Positions 1 to 8,022 of a stretch of DNA of 29,925 bases are shown piece after piece. Under the pieces are notes generated by a model. The model did no database searches. It was given only the letters and a program-made list of their open reading frames with translations, and was not told where the DNA came from. Position 1 is the first letter of the stretch; the number at the start of each line of letters is the position of its first letter. Position numbers and translations under genes: made by a program. Source of the stretch: RGIG6291 sp964602275 (GTDB lineage: Bacteria > Bacillota > Clostridia > TANB77 > UBA1234); NCBI GenBank assembly GCA_964602275.1, contig CAZRQF010000008.1, positions 1 to 29,925 of the forward strand, read 5' to 3'.

Positions 1-56
1 GCAAAATATGGTATTATTTAATTGGTTACTATTATTTTTTTAGGAGGTATGCCTTC

Positions 57-269
57 ATGTCTAAACTGTTTAGCAATGTTCCTACCATTAAGACCTCTAC
101 CTTGTCCACCGCTCAGCACAATTGTGATGCTACCGTATTAAACGCTTCTAAGCGTGATAGTAACGGATATTATCGCTATGTAGCTGAACCGATGGCGTAT
201 GACACCATCTACACTCAAGACGGCAGGCGTATCCAGATTGAAAGTCATGTAATTGGGCGTGACTGTTAA
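57..269 (+). CDS. Small orphan protein, 70 aa, function unknown
   Basis: An open frame of 70 codons starts at ATG 57, nine bases after a strong GGAGG (43-47), and ends just before an intrinsic terminator at 276-306, so it looks like a real, independently terminated gene. I do not recognise the family. The protein is hydrophilic, has no membrane segment or signal peptide, has one Cys near residue 23 and one at the C-terminus, and an aromatic stretch (GYYRYVAEP) in the middle. Its base composition is clearly richer in G+C than its neighbours: arginine is mainly CGT/CGC, where neighbouring genes use AGA, and ACC, GCG, CCG and GGC occur often. That suggests recent acquisition or an unusually well-expressed short gene. 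It is convergent with yunB. Coding status is likely; function is unknown. Confidence 0.7.
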   Translation: MSKLFSNVPTIKTSTLSTAQHNCDATVLNASKRDSNGYYRYVAEPMAYDTIYTQDGRRIQIESHVIGRDC

Positions 270-275
270 CTTACC

Positions 276-306
276 AAAAAGCTCGGCAATTTGCCGAGCT
301 TTTTTT
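276..306 (+). terminator. Bidirectional intrinsic terminator between the orphan gene and yunB
   Basis: A GC-rich stem GCTCGGC / GCCGAGC (281-287 and 293-299, five-base loop) is followed by T300-306 on plus and preceded by A276-280, so it has a U-run on both strands. The yunB stop codon (305-307) lies inside the T-run. It can end both convergent genes. Confidence 0.9.
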
Positions 307-1000
307 AATCTCCCCAAAGGTTTAAACTATCGTCCACGACTTCTTCTACTCCCTCTAAATGATAGAAGCTACTTGGAACATCGCCTATTAATACAGTTTC
401 TGCCACATTAACATTGTTTACCACTTCTATTGTTTTGGTGCTGAGTGGTGCAACTATTCTAACCTTAGATATTATTTCTAAATATATTCTATGCCTCGTT
501 TGATTAATGCCTGTTGATATAAATTCTGTTTTAAAGTCGGTGCTAACTGTTCCTGCTGGAATTATCCTTACAACTATGTTTGGTCCTCTACCTGCTAAAA
601 GTGCATTGCCAGTGAAGTTACCTATTGGAATTTTTACATACGCATCGTTTATTTGACTATAAAGTTCTTGCATTTTTGTTCCAATCATAGACGAAAGCTG
701 ATTCATTTCTATTACTTTAGCTTGCAGTGCTATTATTTTTCCATTACTATCTTTTTCTAGCGTTACTAAATCGGTATAGTCAACTTCATTCATAACTTCT
801 TTTACCGCAGTATTTGCAACCGTCACGCCAATGCTAGTTGCTCTTATCTGGCAAAGTGCCATTATACTGGGTTCTATTAATAATGTTATAATTTCAAAAA
901 GAGTTATGGGCATTAATAAGCAAATTATAAAGATTACTATTCTTCTATTTTTTACTTCTTTTCTTATTACCCAATTTCTTTTTAGTCCTAGTCTTTCCAT
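305..1000 (-). CDS. yunB: Sporulation protein YunB
   Basis: The protein is 231 aa, close to the usual length of YunB. It has a basic N-terminus, one membrane segment at about residues 21-43, then a domain on the far side of the membrane. It ends with the family-like motif ETVLIGDVPSSFYHLEG. YunB is a sporulation membrane protein of the sigma-E (mother-cell) regulon in Bacillus subtilis; its biochemical role is not known. The ATG at 998-1000 follows the stop of sipL by one base and no clear Shine-Dalgarno is visible, so translation is probably coupled to sipL. It is co-transcribed with sipL, which fits a shared mother-cell role. The identification rests on motif and context recognition; confidence is high for the family, lower for exact function. 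Confidence 0.88.
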   Translation of the reverse strand: MERLGLKRNWVIRKEVKNRRIVIFIICLLMPITLFEIITLLIEPSIMALCQIRATSIGVTVANTAVKEVMNEVDYTDLVTLEKDSNGKIIALQAKVIEMNQLSSMIGTKMQELYSQINDAYVKIPIGNFTGNALLAGRGPNIVVRIIPAGTVSTDFKTEFISTGINQTRHRIYLEIISKVRIVAPLSTKTIEVVNNVNVAETVLIGDVPSSFYHLEGVEEVVDDSLNLWGD

Positions 1001-1001
1001 A

Positions 1002-2570
1002 TTAATTAATAGAATCTATTGAAACTCTATAAACTTTCTTTGGTATAATTAGTTGTTGACCCGGAAATATTTTATCATCTTTTAAGTTGTTAACTTTCAT
1101 TATACTTTCAACTGTGCTTCTATATTCCTTCGCAATTTTCCAAAGAGTGTCCCCTGCTTTTACATAATATATTATAACACTTGCTATCGGAACTACCACT
1201 TCATCAGTTTGATTAAGATTACTTATTGTGTTTATATTAATATCTTTTGTTTCAAATACATTAATTTCAAATTCAGCTTCAATTTGCAATTGACCTGTAA
1301 CTTCAAATGTATATTTAATTAAGTTTGTTGTTAAATTTACCGTTGTCATTTTTTCATTTGGTTTTCTTGATAATTTTATTGTTTCTTTATATGGTAATTC
1401 TATCATTTTTGTTTCTAATGTATTTTTCTCCGAATTGTAATAAAGAATATCTACTTCTAAATTTCCGTTTAACATCAATTTATCATCAAGAAATTTTTTA
1501 TCCATTATCACAGGTGTTGCTTCTAAGTTTAAAATTTTTGAGTTCATAAGTTCTGGTAGTGTCACCATTTGCTCCAATTTTACATTTTGAGAACCTATCT
1601 TATTTTTTTGCAAAATTACATGAGAAATAATTTCATATTTCACTTCACATTCTGGATTATATAAGTCAGAGATTATATCTACTTTTCTATCGTCATATGC
1701 AAGCGCTGAAAATTCTATTTCGGCTTCTGCTAGAACCGATGTTGCTTTTAAATCTTGATACACAGGCTTTATGTACAAATATGAAATGTTACAATTTACA
1801 TCAAAAGCCATTTGGTCATTTATACCATTCAAGTCAATAAAACCTGTTACGGGTATTTTGGTTTCAAAACTTTCAATTTCCCCATTTTCAGTATCTGCTA
1901 TATAAACAACTGTAAGCTTTAGTTCACATTTTGCAAGCAACTTGTTATAGCTTACCTTGTAATCTTTTTCTTCAAGGCTTGCAAAAACATTTATAATTTC
2001 AGCAATAGGAAGATTTGCATTAGGTATAGAAATATTTTCTTTTACCGAAACATTTTCAAATCCATGTGCAACTAGCTCATTAAAGCATACCGTTTCTATT
2101 TGTTTTTGTATACAGTCAGCATTTTCAATGTCTTTAATAATCTCTATTTGTTTATTTTCAACTATTGATATATAAATATCTATTGTATATTTTACCGATA
2201 GTTTTCTACCATTAATTATTTTATACTCGATATTATTTATTGTTGCTGTAACATTTGCAATCATGCCTGTTTTTAATTCAGGCATATCCAAATTTTCGCT
2301 AAAATTTAAAACTGAGTTTATACCTTTTATTTGGTTTTTCTCATTATCTGCAATATACATCACATATGCATCTACAATGCCATCAACTTTCAAATGTCCC
2401 TCTTCGACATCTTTTCTACTAATGTATACATTTCCATCAACTTTGCTTATTTTTAGAATATCTGGTTTTATATCAGGAACAATAATATCCCCCTCTACTA
2501 TTTCTGTAAAAGTTTCGTTTTTTACAAATCTACCAATTTGAACATTCTCATTTATCACATTAATATCCAT
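1002..2570 (-). CDS. sipL: SipL-like spore coat morphogenesis protein (SPOCS/DUF3794 + LysM)
   Basis: I place the start at the ATG 2568-2570, six bases after a perfect AGGAGG (2577-2582), giving 522 aa. The frame stays open for 36 more codons upstream, but that stretch has no ribosome site and covers the promoter. The protein has repeated SPOCS (DUF3794) units, the first marked by VEGDIIVPDIKPDI, and a C-terminal LysM domain in about the last 50 residues (YYVKAGDTLWKIAKEY ... IFPGQQLIIPK). This architecture and length match SipL of Clostridioides difficile, where the LysM domain binds the coat ATPase SpoIVA and is needed to encase the forespore in coat. The protein should act in the mother-cell cytoplasm. 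It forms an operon with yunB behind a sigma-E-like promoter. Orthology to SipL rather than a paralogous SPOCS-LysM protein is an inference. Confidence 0.88.
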   Translation of the reverse strand: MDINVINENVQIGRFVKNETFTEIVEGDIIVPDIKPDILKISKVDGNVYISRKDVEEGHLKVDGIVDAYVMYIADNEKNQIKGINSVLNFSENLDMPELKTGMIANVTATINNIEYKIINGRKLSVKYTIDIYISIVENKQIEIIKDIENADCIQKQIETVCFNELVAHGFENVSVKENISIPNANLPIAEIINVFASLEEKDYKVSYNKLLAKCELKLTVVYIADTENGEIESFETKIPVTGFIDLNGINDQMAFDVNCNISYLYIKPVYQDLKATSVLAEAEIEFSALAYDDRKVDIISDLYNPECEVKYEIISHVILQKNKIGSQNVKLEQMVTLPELMNSKILNLEATPVIMDKKFLDDKLMLNGNLEVDILYYNSEKNTLETKMIELPYKETIKLSRKPNEKMTTVNLTTNLIKYTFEVTGQLQIEAEFEINVFETKDININTISNLNQTDEVVVPIASVIIYYVKAGDTLWKIAKEYRSTVESIMKVNNLKDDKIFPGQQLIIPKKVYRVSIDSIN

Positions 2571-2599
2571 AATATACCTCCTACATCTTTTATTAGTAC

Positions 2600-2627
2600 A
2601 GTATATTAAAGCTTTCAAAAAATATTC
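2600..2627 (-). promoter_or_regulatory. Sigma-E-like promoter of sipL-yunB
   Basis: Read on the minus strand, a GAATATT box (2621-2627) matches the sigma-E -35 consensus KMATATT at every position. It is followed, after 13 bases, by AATATACT (2600-2607), close to CATACAMT. No good sigma-A promoter is visible nearby. Mother-cell expression is what the two downstream genes would require. Confidence 0.5.
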
Positions 2628-2678
2628 CAAATAGAATAAAAAATTTATAGCAACATATCTTTTATTATTTCTATGCAT

Positions 2679-2710
2679 AAAAAAGTGACGAACTAATAAT
2701 AGTTCGTCAC
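2679..2710 (-). terminator. Terminator of veg
   Basis: A perfect 10-bp stem GTGACGAACT / AGTTCGTCAC (2685-2694 and 2701-2710, six-base loop) is followed on the minus strand by six U (2679-2684). It lies 17 bases after the veg stop and separates veg from sipL. Confidence 0.92.
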
Positions 2711-2726
2711 CTAATTATGTCTGATT

Positions 2727-3008
2727 TTACAATGTAACTTCTGGATTTGTACCACCTAATATTGAATTATAGCTTCCATTTACATCTACACCTAATTCTA
2801 CATTTTTTGTTAAAATATCTGTATAAGTGTATGTAAGCATTTGGCTATCATCCATTTTTACTGCAAAAATATTGGGATATGCATTAACTAAAGTTCCTTC
2901 TTTTTCGAATGATTTATTTCTTCCAAGACTACCACGAAGCAATACTTTTTGGCCAACACAACATTCTATATTTTTCCTTACTTCATTTATATTACTCTTA
3001 TCAATCAT
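2727..3008 (-). CDS. veg: Veg family protein (DUF1021)
   Basis: The protein is 93 aa, typical of Veg. It carries the family pattern of an N-terminal helix (IDKSNINEVRKNIECCVGQ) followed by a small beta-barrel-like region (KVLLRGSLGRNKSFEKEGTL, YPNIFAVKM, LTYTYTDILTKNVEL). In B. subtilis Veg stimulates biofilm matrix genes by interfering with SinR; elsewhere in Firmicutes the role is open. The ATG 3006-3008 follows AGGGGTGG. It has a near-perfect sigma-A promoter and a strong terminator of its own, so it is a highly expressed single-gene unit, as veg is in Bacillus. The C-terminus after GVDVNG is a lineage-specific tail. Confidence 0.92.
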   Translation of the reverse strand: MIDKSNINEVRKNIECCVGQKVLLRGSLGRNKSFEKEGTLVNAYPNIFAVKMDDSQMLTYTYTDILTKNVELGVDVNGSYNSILGGTNPEVTL

Positions 3009-3038
3009 ACGACCACCCCTATTTCAGACTATGTCCAA

Positions 3039-3067
3039 AGTATACCATAAAAATCGCATTTTGTCAA
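3039..3067 (-). promoter_or_regulatory. Sigma-A promoter of veg
   Basis: On the minus strand: TTGACA (3062-3067), a 17-base spacer, and TATACT (3039-3044), about 30 bases before the veg start codon. This is nearly a consensus promoter. Confidence 0.85.
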
Positions 3068-3172
3068 AAAATATTTTGCAGGCAAAGCCTTACAGCCACA
3101 AGGGTTTCATTGGTTTGTTATGTGAACTTTTTGTGCCTTTTAATTATGTATATTTATTATTGTTTACCCTGC

Positions 3173-5995
3173 TTATTTTAAATATTTTTTCAAAAATTGT
3201 CCTGTATATGACCCCTCAACTTTTGCTACTTCTTCAGGAGTTCCTGTTGCTACAATATTGCCACCTCTTATTCCACCTTCTGGTCCTAAATCGATTATGT
3301 AATCTGCACTTTTTATTACATCTAAATTGTGTTCTATTATAACAACGGTATTTCCTGTATCTACTAATCTATTTAAAATTTCTATTAATCTATGAACATC
3401 TGCCATATGCAATCCTGTTGTTGGTTCGTCTAATATATATAGTGTTTTACCAGTAGCTCTTCTTGATAGTTCGGTTGCTAACTTTACTCTTTGTGCTTCT
3501 CCTCCTGATAATGTTGTAGATGATTGTCCAAGTTTTATATAACCCAATCCAACATCATATAAAGCTTGAATCTTTGTCTTTATTTTTGGAATATTTGCAA
3601 AAAATTCTAATGCTTCCTCAACCGTCATATCTAACACTTCTGCAATATTCTTGCCTTTATATTTTACTTCTAGTGTTTCTCTATTATATCTCTTTCCACC
3701 ACATACATCACAAGGAACATATACATCCGATAAAAAATGCATCTCTATTTTAACTATTCCATCGCCTTGACACGCTTCACATCTTCCACCACTAACATTA
3801 AAGCTAAATCTTCCTTTTGAATATCCCCTCATTTTTGCTTCGTTTGTTTCTGCAAAAATATCTCTTATTAAATCAAATACGCCTGTATAAGTTGCAGGAT
3901 TTGAGCGTGGAGTTCTGCCTATTGGTGATTGGTCTATTGCTATTACTTTATCCAAATTTTCTATTCCTTTTATTTGCTTACACTTTCCAACTTTTCCACC
4001 TGCACGGTTTAACTCTTTAGCAAGTTTTCTACAAATAACTTCATTAACTAGTGATGATTTCCCAGAACCTGAAACTCCTGTTACTAATGTCATAACTCCA
4101 AGCGGTATCTTCACATTAACATTATTTAAGTTATTTTCTGCTGCTCCTATAACTTCTAAATGCTTGCCGCTTCCCTTTCTTCTCTTTTTTGGTACTTCAA
4201 TTTTTATTTCACCACTTAAATATTTTCCTGTAATAGAATTAGGATTTTTCATAATTTCTTCTGCCGTGCCCGTTGCAACTACTTCTCCACCATGAATACC
4301 AGCACCAGGTCCAATATCTATGATATAATCCGCCGCACGCATTGTATCTTCATCATGCTCTACTACTAGCAATGTATTTCCTAAATTTTTTAATTTATTT
4401 AAAGTAGCTAATAGTTTTTCATTATCTCTTTGATGAAGTCCGATACTTGGCTCATCTAAAATATATAGCACACCCATAAGTCCTGAACCAATTTGTGTTG
4501 CAAGTCTTATTCTTTGAGCTTCGCCACCAGAAAGCGTACCTGCACTTCTTGAAAGTGTCAAATAATCTAACCCAACATCAATTAAAAATGTTAATCTTGC
4601 GTTTAACTCTTTTATTATTTGCTCTGCGATTATTTTTTCTTTTTGTGTAAATTCTAACTTATTTATATACTCTTTTATTTCCACAACCGACATAGCAGTT
4701 AATTCATAAATATTTTTTGAACCAACAGTAACTGCTAAAGCCTCCTTTTTTAGTCTTGCACCGTCACATTCACTACAATGTGATGATGACATATAAAGTT
4801 CGTAAAATTCTCTCATTCCGTTTGAAGTTGTTTCTCTATATCTTCTATTTAGAGTATTTATAACTCCCTCAAATGGCGAAGTAAATGTCCTTGTACCCGT
4901 GCTTCCATCATACTTAAATGTAATTTTTTCGTTTCCAGTTCCGTATAATACCTTTTCTATAAAATCTTTTGGCAAATCTTTAATTGGTTTATGCACATCA
5001 ACATTATAGTGCTTTCCAAGCGATTCTATATACATTGTACCCATGCCGTCTTTTTCCATATTCCAACCCATGCCTTTAATTCCACCATCTAATAGTGTTT
5101 TTTCATCATCAGGCATTACAAGTTCAGGGTCCATCTTCATTATGTTGCCAAGTCCACTACACGAAGGGCAAGCACCATATGGATTGTTAAACGAAAACAT
5201 TCTAGGTGACAATTCTTCAATACTTATATTGCAATCAGGACAAGCATAGTTTTGTGAAAACAATAATTCTTCCTTACCTACAACATCAATAAGCACTAAC
5301 TTATTAGCATACTTTAACGCAGTTTCAACAGAATCAGTTAATCTATTTCTTATATCATCTTTTACCACAAGCCTATCTACCACTATTTCAATGTTGTGTT
5401 TTTTCTTTTTGTCAATTACTATTTCATCTTCGCCCAATTCATATATTGTGCCATCAACTCTAGCTCTTACAAAGCCATCTTTATGAGCTTCCTCTAATTG
5501 TTTTACATATTCACCTTTTCTGCCACGCACAATAGGTGCTAATACTTGAATTTTAGTACCTTCCTCTAATTCAAAAATAGCATCTATAATTTGATCTATT
5601 GATTGTTGCTTAATAACTTTACCACACTTTGGACAATGTGGAATGCCCACCCTTGCATATAGCAAACGCAAATAATCATATATCTCTGTAACAGTTCCCA
5701 CCGTAGAACGGGGATTTTTTGAAGTAGTTTTTTGGTCAATGGAAATCGCAGGCGATAGACCCTCGATGTAATCTATATCAGGCTTATCTTTTATACCTAA
5801 AAATTGTCTTGCATATGACGACAAGCTTTCAACATATCTTCTTTGACCTTCAGCATATATCGTATCAAAAGCAAGTGACGATTTACCCGAACCACTAAGC
5901 CCAGTAACAACAACAAGCTTATCTCTTGGAATTTTAACATCTATATTTTTAAGATTATTTACTCTTGCACCTTTAACATAAATATTATCTAACAT
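3173..5995 (-). CDS. uvrA: Excinuclease ABC subunit UvrA
   Basis: The protein is 940 aa, normal for UvrA, the damage-recognition ATPase that loads UvrB in nucleotide excision repair. It holds two ABC ATPase modules: Walker A GLSGSGKSS (about residues 32-40) and GVSGSGKSS (about 640), with signature motifs LSGGEAQRIRLA and LSGGEAQRVKLA and Walker B lines ending LDEPSIGLH and LDEPTTGLH. The cysteine pairs of the zinc modules are present (CPDC...CPSC near 250-280; CEAC...CDVC near 740-765). The ATG follows AAAGGAG. uvrB and uvrC are not adjacent, so the gene is on its own here. The promoter carries an SOS box (see 6026-6054). No clear U-rich terminator is visible before the veg promoter. Confidence 0.98.
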   Translation of the reverse strand: MLDNIYVKGARVNNLKNIDVKIPRDKLVVVTGLSGSGKSSLAFDTIYAEGQRRYVESLSSYARQFLGIKDKPDIDYIEGLSPAISIDQKTTSKNPRSTVGTVTEIYDYLRLLYARVGIPHCPKCGKVIKQQSIDQIIDAIFELEEGTKIQVLAPIVRGRKGEYVKQLEEAHKDGFVRARVDGTIYELGEDEIVIDKKKKHNIEIVVDRLVVKDDIRNRLTDSVETALKYANKLVLIDVVGKEELLFSQNYACPDCNISIEELSPRMFSFNNPYGACPSCSGLGNIMKMDPELVMPDDEKTLLDGGIKGMGWNMEKDGMGTMYIESLGKHYNVDVHKPIKDLPKDFIEKVLYGTGNEKITFKYDGSTGTRTFTSPFEGVINTLNRRYRETTSNGMREFYELYMSSSHCSECDGARLKKEALAVTVGSKNIYELTAMSVVEIKEYINKLEFTQKEKIIAEQIIKELNARLTFLIDVGLDYLTLSRSAGTLSGGEAQRIRLATQIGSGLMGVLYILDEPSIGLHQRDNEKLLATLNKLKNLGNTLLVVEHDEDTMRAADYIIDIGPGAGIHGGEVVATGTAEEIMKNPNSITGKYLSGEIKIEVPKKRRKGSGKHLEVIGAAENNLNNVNVKIPLGVMTLVTGVSGSGKSSLVNEVICRKLAKELNRAGGKVGKCKQIKGIENLDKVIAIDQSPIGRTPRSNPATYTGVFDLIRDIFAETNEAKMRGYSKGRFSFNVSGGRCEACQGDGIVKIEMHFLSDVYVPCDVCGGKRYNRETLEVKYKGKNIAEVLDMTVEEALEFFANIPKIKTKIQALYDVGLGYIKLGQSSTTLSGGEAQRVKLATELSRRATGKTLYILDEPTTGLHMADVHRLIEILNRLVDTGNTVVIIEHNLDVIKSADYIIDLGPEGGIRGGNIVATGTPEEVAKVEGSYTGQFLKKYLK

Positions 5996-6025
5996 ACTCT
6001 TCTCTCCTTTTTTCGCATACGATAT

Positions 6026-6054
6026 ATTATATCACGAAAAAATGTTCGGCACAA
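6026..6054 (-). promoter_or_regulatory. uvrA promoter with LexA (SOS) box
   Basis: On the minus strand the promoter reads TTGTGC (6049-6054), 17 bases, TATAAT (6026-6031). Filling the spacer at 6035-6048 is CGAACATTTTTTCG, which differs from the Firmicute LexA consensus CGAAC-N4-GTTCG only at the G. LexA bound there would block RNA polymerase directly, giving DNA-damage induction of uvrA. Confidence 0.7.
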
Positions 6055-6061
6055 TATAAAT

Positions 6062-6108
6062 AATGTCCACTTTTTACCAATCTATTAAACCGGTCAAAAA
6101 CGGACATT
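6062..6108 (-). terminator. Imperfect hairpin after the CofE-like gene
   Basis: Two 17-base arms (6062-6078 and 6092-6108) form a stem just past the stop of the CofE-like gene. On the minus strand two non-identical positions become G-U wobbles and only one mismatch remains; on plus the same positions are A/C clashes, so the structure is better as minus-strand RNA. The U-run after it is weak on minus (ATTTATATT), so termination may be partial. Confidence 0.5.
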
Positions 6109-6115
6109 TATTTTT

Positions 6116-7315
6116 TTATTTTGTATAATTATCAAAGTATCCTTTTACCCAAACTATTGGTGTTCCTTTGTCGCCACTTCCTGATGTTAAGTCGCATAGT
6201 GAACCTACCAAATCTGTAATTCTTCTTGGTGTTGTTCCTTGCGAAGCCATGTTCCCTACTAGGTTATCTCCTTTTGCTTTTATTTCTTCTGATATTGCTT
6301 GTTTTAGTTCTTCACCACTTAGATTTGCATATTTTCCGTCTGCCAACGCTTTTAGCTTTAATTCATTTGGTTGTCCTAATAGTCCGTCTGTATGTGCTGG
6401 CGAAACTACTGGGTCGGCAAGCTCCCAAATTTTGCCTACTGGATCTTTAAATGCTCCATCTCCATACACCATTACTTCCACATTCTTTCCTGTTGCTTCT
6501 TTTATAAGTGACTGGATTTTTAAAACTAATTCTTTTCCACCTCTTGGGAATAATTTTAGTCTTTCTTCATTTGCTTTGTTGCTTCCTAAAAGTCCATAAT
6601 CTGGATTAAAACCTTTTCCATCAATCGGTGATGTACATATATCGTCTAAACCATATACTATTTTATTTTCTGCATGCTCTTTTAAATATTTCTTTGTCGC
6701 CTTTCTTGTATGTATATCACAACATAAAAAGTTTTCGCCTAGCGTTATTACTTGCTTATTTTCATTTGCAAATACTATCTTTGGTGTGCATCCTTCTTCT
6801 TTTACCAAGTTTGAATAATACTCAACATAGTCTACACCTGTAAATTGATGCTTTGCATATCCAAAAGCTTCACGATATTCTTCTTCTGTAAGCATTTTTG
6901 AATTATCTTTAAATCCTACTTTTTCAAATTCTTCGTCGCTTACAAGTTTATTTCCAACTTCGTCAGATGGATACCTTAAAACAATTGTAAGCTTTTTGGC
7001 AGCTCTTGCAATTCCTTTTAAACACATTGCAAATCTGTTTCTGCTCATTATTGGATATAGCAAAACAATTTCTGCTTCTTCTCCAAACTTAGCTTTTATA
7101 TCTTTTGAAACTTCGTCTACTGTTACATAATTTCCTTCTGCTCTAGCCACAATAGACTCTGTAACCGCAATTATATCCTTATCTTCTATACTAATTTTAT
7201 GGTTATGACTAGCTTTTATTACGCTATCTGCAACGATTTGTGCTAAATCATCTCCCTCTCTTATTATTGGTGCTCTAACACCCATAGAAATTGTACCTAG
7301 TAATCTTTCTTCCAT
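6116..7315 (-). CDS. CofE-like F420-0:glutamate ligase family protein
   Basis: I start the gene at ATG 7313-7315, six bases after AGGAGG, giving 399 aa; the frame is open nine codons further without a ribosome site. The protein belongs to the CofE family (F420_ligase). Family-like features are the N-terminal substrate-loop region (ISMGVRAPIIREGDDLAQIV), VTESIVARAEG, a YPIMSRNRFAMCLKGIARA segment, the metal/GTP-site-like YGDGAFKDPVGKIWELADP and a C-terminal GTTPRRITDLVGSLCDLTSGSGDKGTP. In archaea and actinobacteria CofE adds gamma-linked glutamate to coenzyme F420. Clostridia generally lack F420, and no other F420 gene is near, so the real substrate is unknown. It is longer than classical CofE (about 250 aa). 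It is divergent from the amidase gene and upstream of uvrA with its own promoter. Confidence 0.82.
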   Translation of the reverse strand: MEERLLGTISMGVRAPIIREGDDLAQIVADSVIKASHNHKISIEDKDIIAVTESIVARAEGNYVTVDEVSKDIKAKFGEEAEIVLLYPIMSRNRFAMCLKGIARAAKKLTIVLRYPSDEVGNKLVSDEEFEKVGFKDNSKMLTEEEYREAFGYAKHQFTGVDYVEYYSNLVKEEGCTPKIVFANENKQVITLGENFLCCDIHTRKATKKYLKEHAENKIVYGLDDICTSPIDGKGFNPDYGLLGSNKANEERLKLFPRGGKELVLKIQSLIKEATGKNVEVMVYGDGAFKDPVGKIWELADPVVSPAHTDGLLGQPNELKLKALADGKYANLSGEELKQAISEEIKAKGDNLVGNMASQGTTPRRITDLVGSLCDLTSGSGDKGTPIVWVKGYFDNYTK

Positions 7316-7371
7316 AACGCTCCTCCTTATTTTTACTTGCAAGCTTTATCAAAATGTTATCACAAAAATAT

Positions 7372-7399
7372 TTTATACTTTTAGAAAGTTGTTTGTCAA
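7372..7399 (-). promoter_or_regulatory. Promoter of the CofE-like gene
   Basis: On the minus strand: TTGACA (7394-7399), 16 bases, TATAAA (7372-7377). Its -35 overlaps the -35 of the divergent amidase promoter almost completely. Confidence 0.65.
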
Positions 7400-7421
7400 T
7401 ATATCTACTATATGATATACT
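7393..7421 (+). promoter_or_regulatory. Promoter of the amidase gene
   Basis: On plus: TTGTCA (7393-7398), 17 bases, TATACT (7416-7421), about 30 bases before the start codon at 7452. The -35 shares five bases with the opposing promoter. Confidence 0.65.
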
Positions 7422-7451
7422 GTATATATAAATTTTATTTTAGGAGTACTT

Positions 7452-7991
7452 ATGAAAAAAATATATATAATTTTAACTCAATCTGGAACATTTATCTCAA
7501 AAATGTTAAAGTTCTTTTCTAGAAAACCTTTTAATCATGCATCGCTTGCACTTGATAAATCTCTTTATGAATTCTATTCATTTGGGAGAAAAGTTCCTAC
7601 AAATCCTTTTATAGGTGGCTTTGTCATAGAACATACCAATACTGGAGTCTTTGAAATTTTTGGTAGGTCGCCTGCAATTGTTATTGAATTACCCGTGACG
7701 GACGAGCAATATGAAAAAATAAAAAATACATTGCACACTTTCATAAAAAATAAAGATATTTATAAATATGATTTTATTAACCTTCCTTTAGTTTATTCTA
7801 AATATCATTTAAATAGAAGAAATAGATTTTTCTGTTCACAGTTCGTAGCATATGTTTTAAACTCTGCAAATATTTCAACTCCAAAAGTACCAGAACACAT
7901 ACAACCTATTGAATTCTTACAACTTGAAAATATTAGCGTTATTTACAAAGGAGATATACAAGACTACAACAAAAAAGCGATATCAAGATAA
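7452..7991 (+). CDS. YiiX-type permuted papain-like cysteine amidase family protein
   Basis: The protein is 179 aa with no signal peptide. It matches the NlpC/P60-related, circularly permuted papain-like fold: the N-terminal strand IYIILTQSGTFISKMLKFF, then PFNHASLAL with the likely catalytic His29, and FFCSQFVAYVL with the likely nucleophile Cys128. The order His before Cys is the permuted arrangement. Relatives are annotated as YiiX/YebB-like hydrolases acting on amide or thioester bonds of cell-wall peptides or lipids; the substrate here is unknown. A GGAG ribosome site lies seven bases before ATG 7452. It has its own promoter and a strong terminator and is one of only two plus-strand genes in the window. 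Confident on fold, not on substrate. Confidence 0.78.
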   Translation: MKKIYIILTQSGTFISKMLKFFSRKPFNHASLALDKSLYEFYSFGRKVPTNPFIGGFVIEHTNTGVFEIFGRSPAIVIELPVTDEQYEKIKNTLHTFIKNKDIYKYDFINLPLVYSKYHLNRRNRFFCSQFVAYVLNSANISTPKVPEHIQPIEFLQLENISVIYKGDIQDYNKKAISR

Positions 7992-8013
7992 GTTTCTTGA
8001 ATATCGCTTTTTT
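7971..8013 (+). terminator. Bidirectional terminator between the amidase gene and rpoC
   Basis: The arms AGCGATATCAAGA and TCTTGAATATCGCT pair along 13 bases with one bulged base, flanked by A-run (7971-7976) and T-run (8007-8013). It has a U-run on both strands, so it serves both the plus-strand gene and rpoC, whose stop is at 8023-8025. Confidence 0.9.
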
Positions 8014-8022
8014 ATTATATTT

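Noticed and set aside
2571..2678. N-terminal extension of SipL by 36 residues
   Set aside because: The extension has no ribosome site and overlaps the sigma-E-like promoter, whereas an AGGAGG lies right before the ATG at 2570.
3083..3106. Terminator after uvrA
   Set aside because: An 8-bp AT-rich stem with a mismatch and no adjacent U-run; too weak to call.
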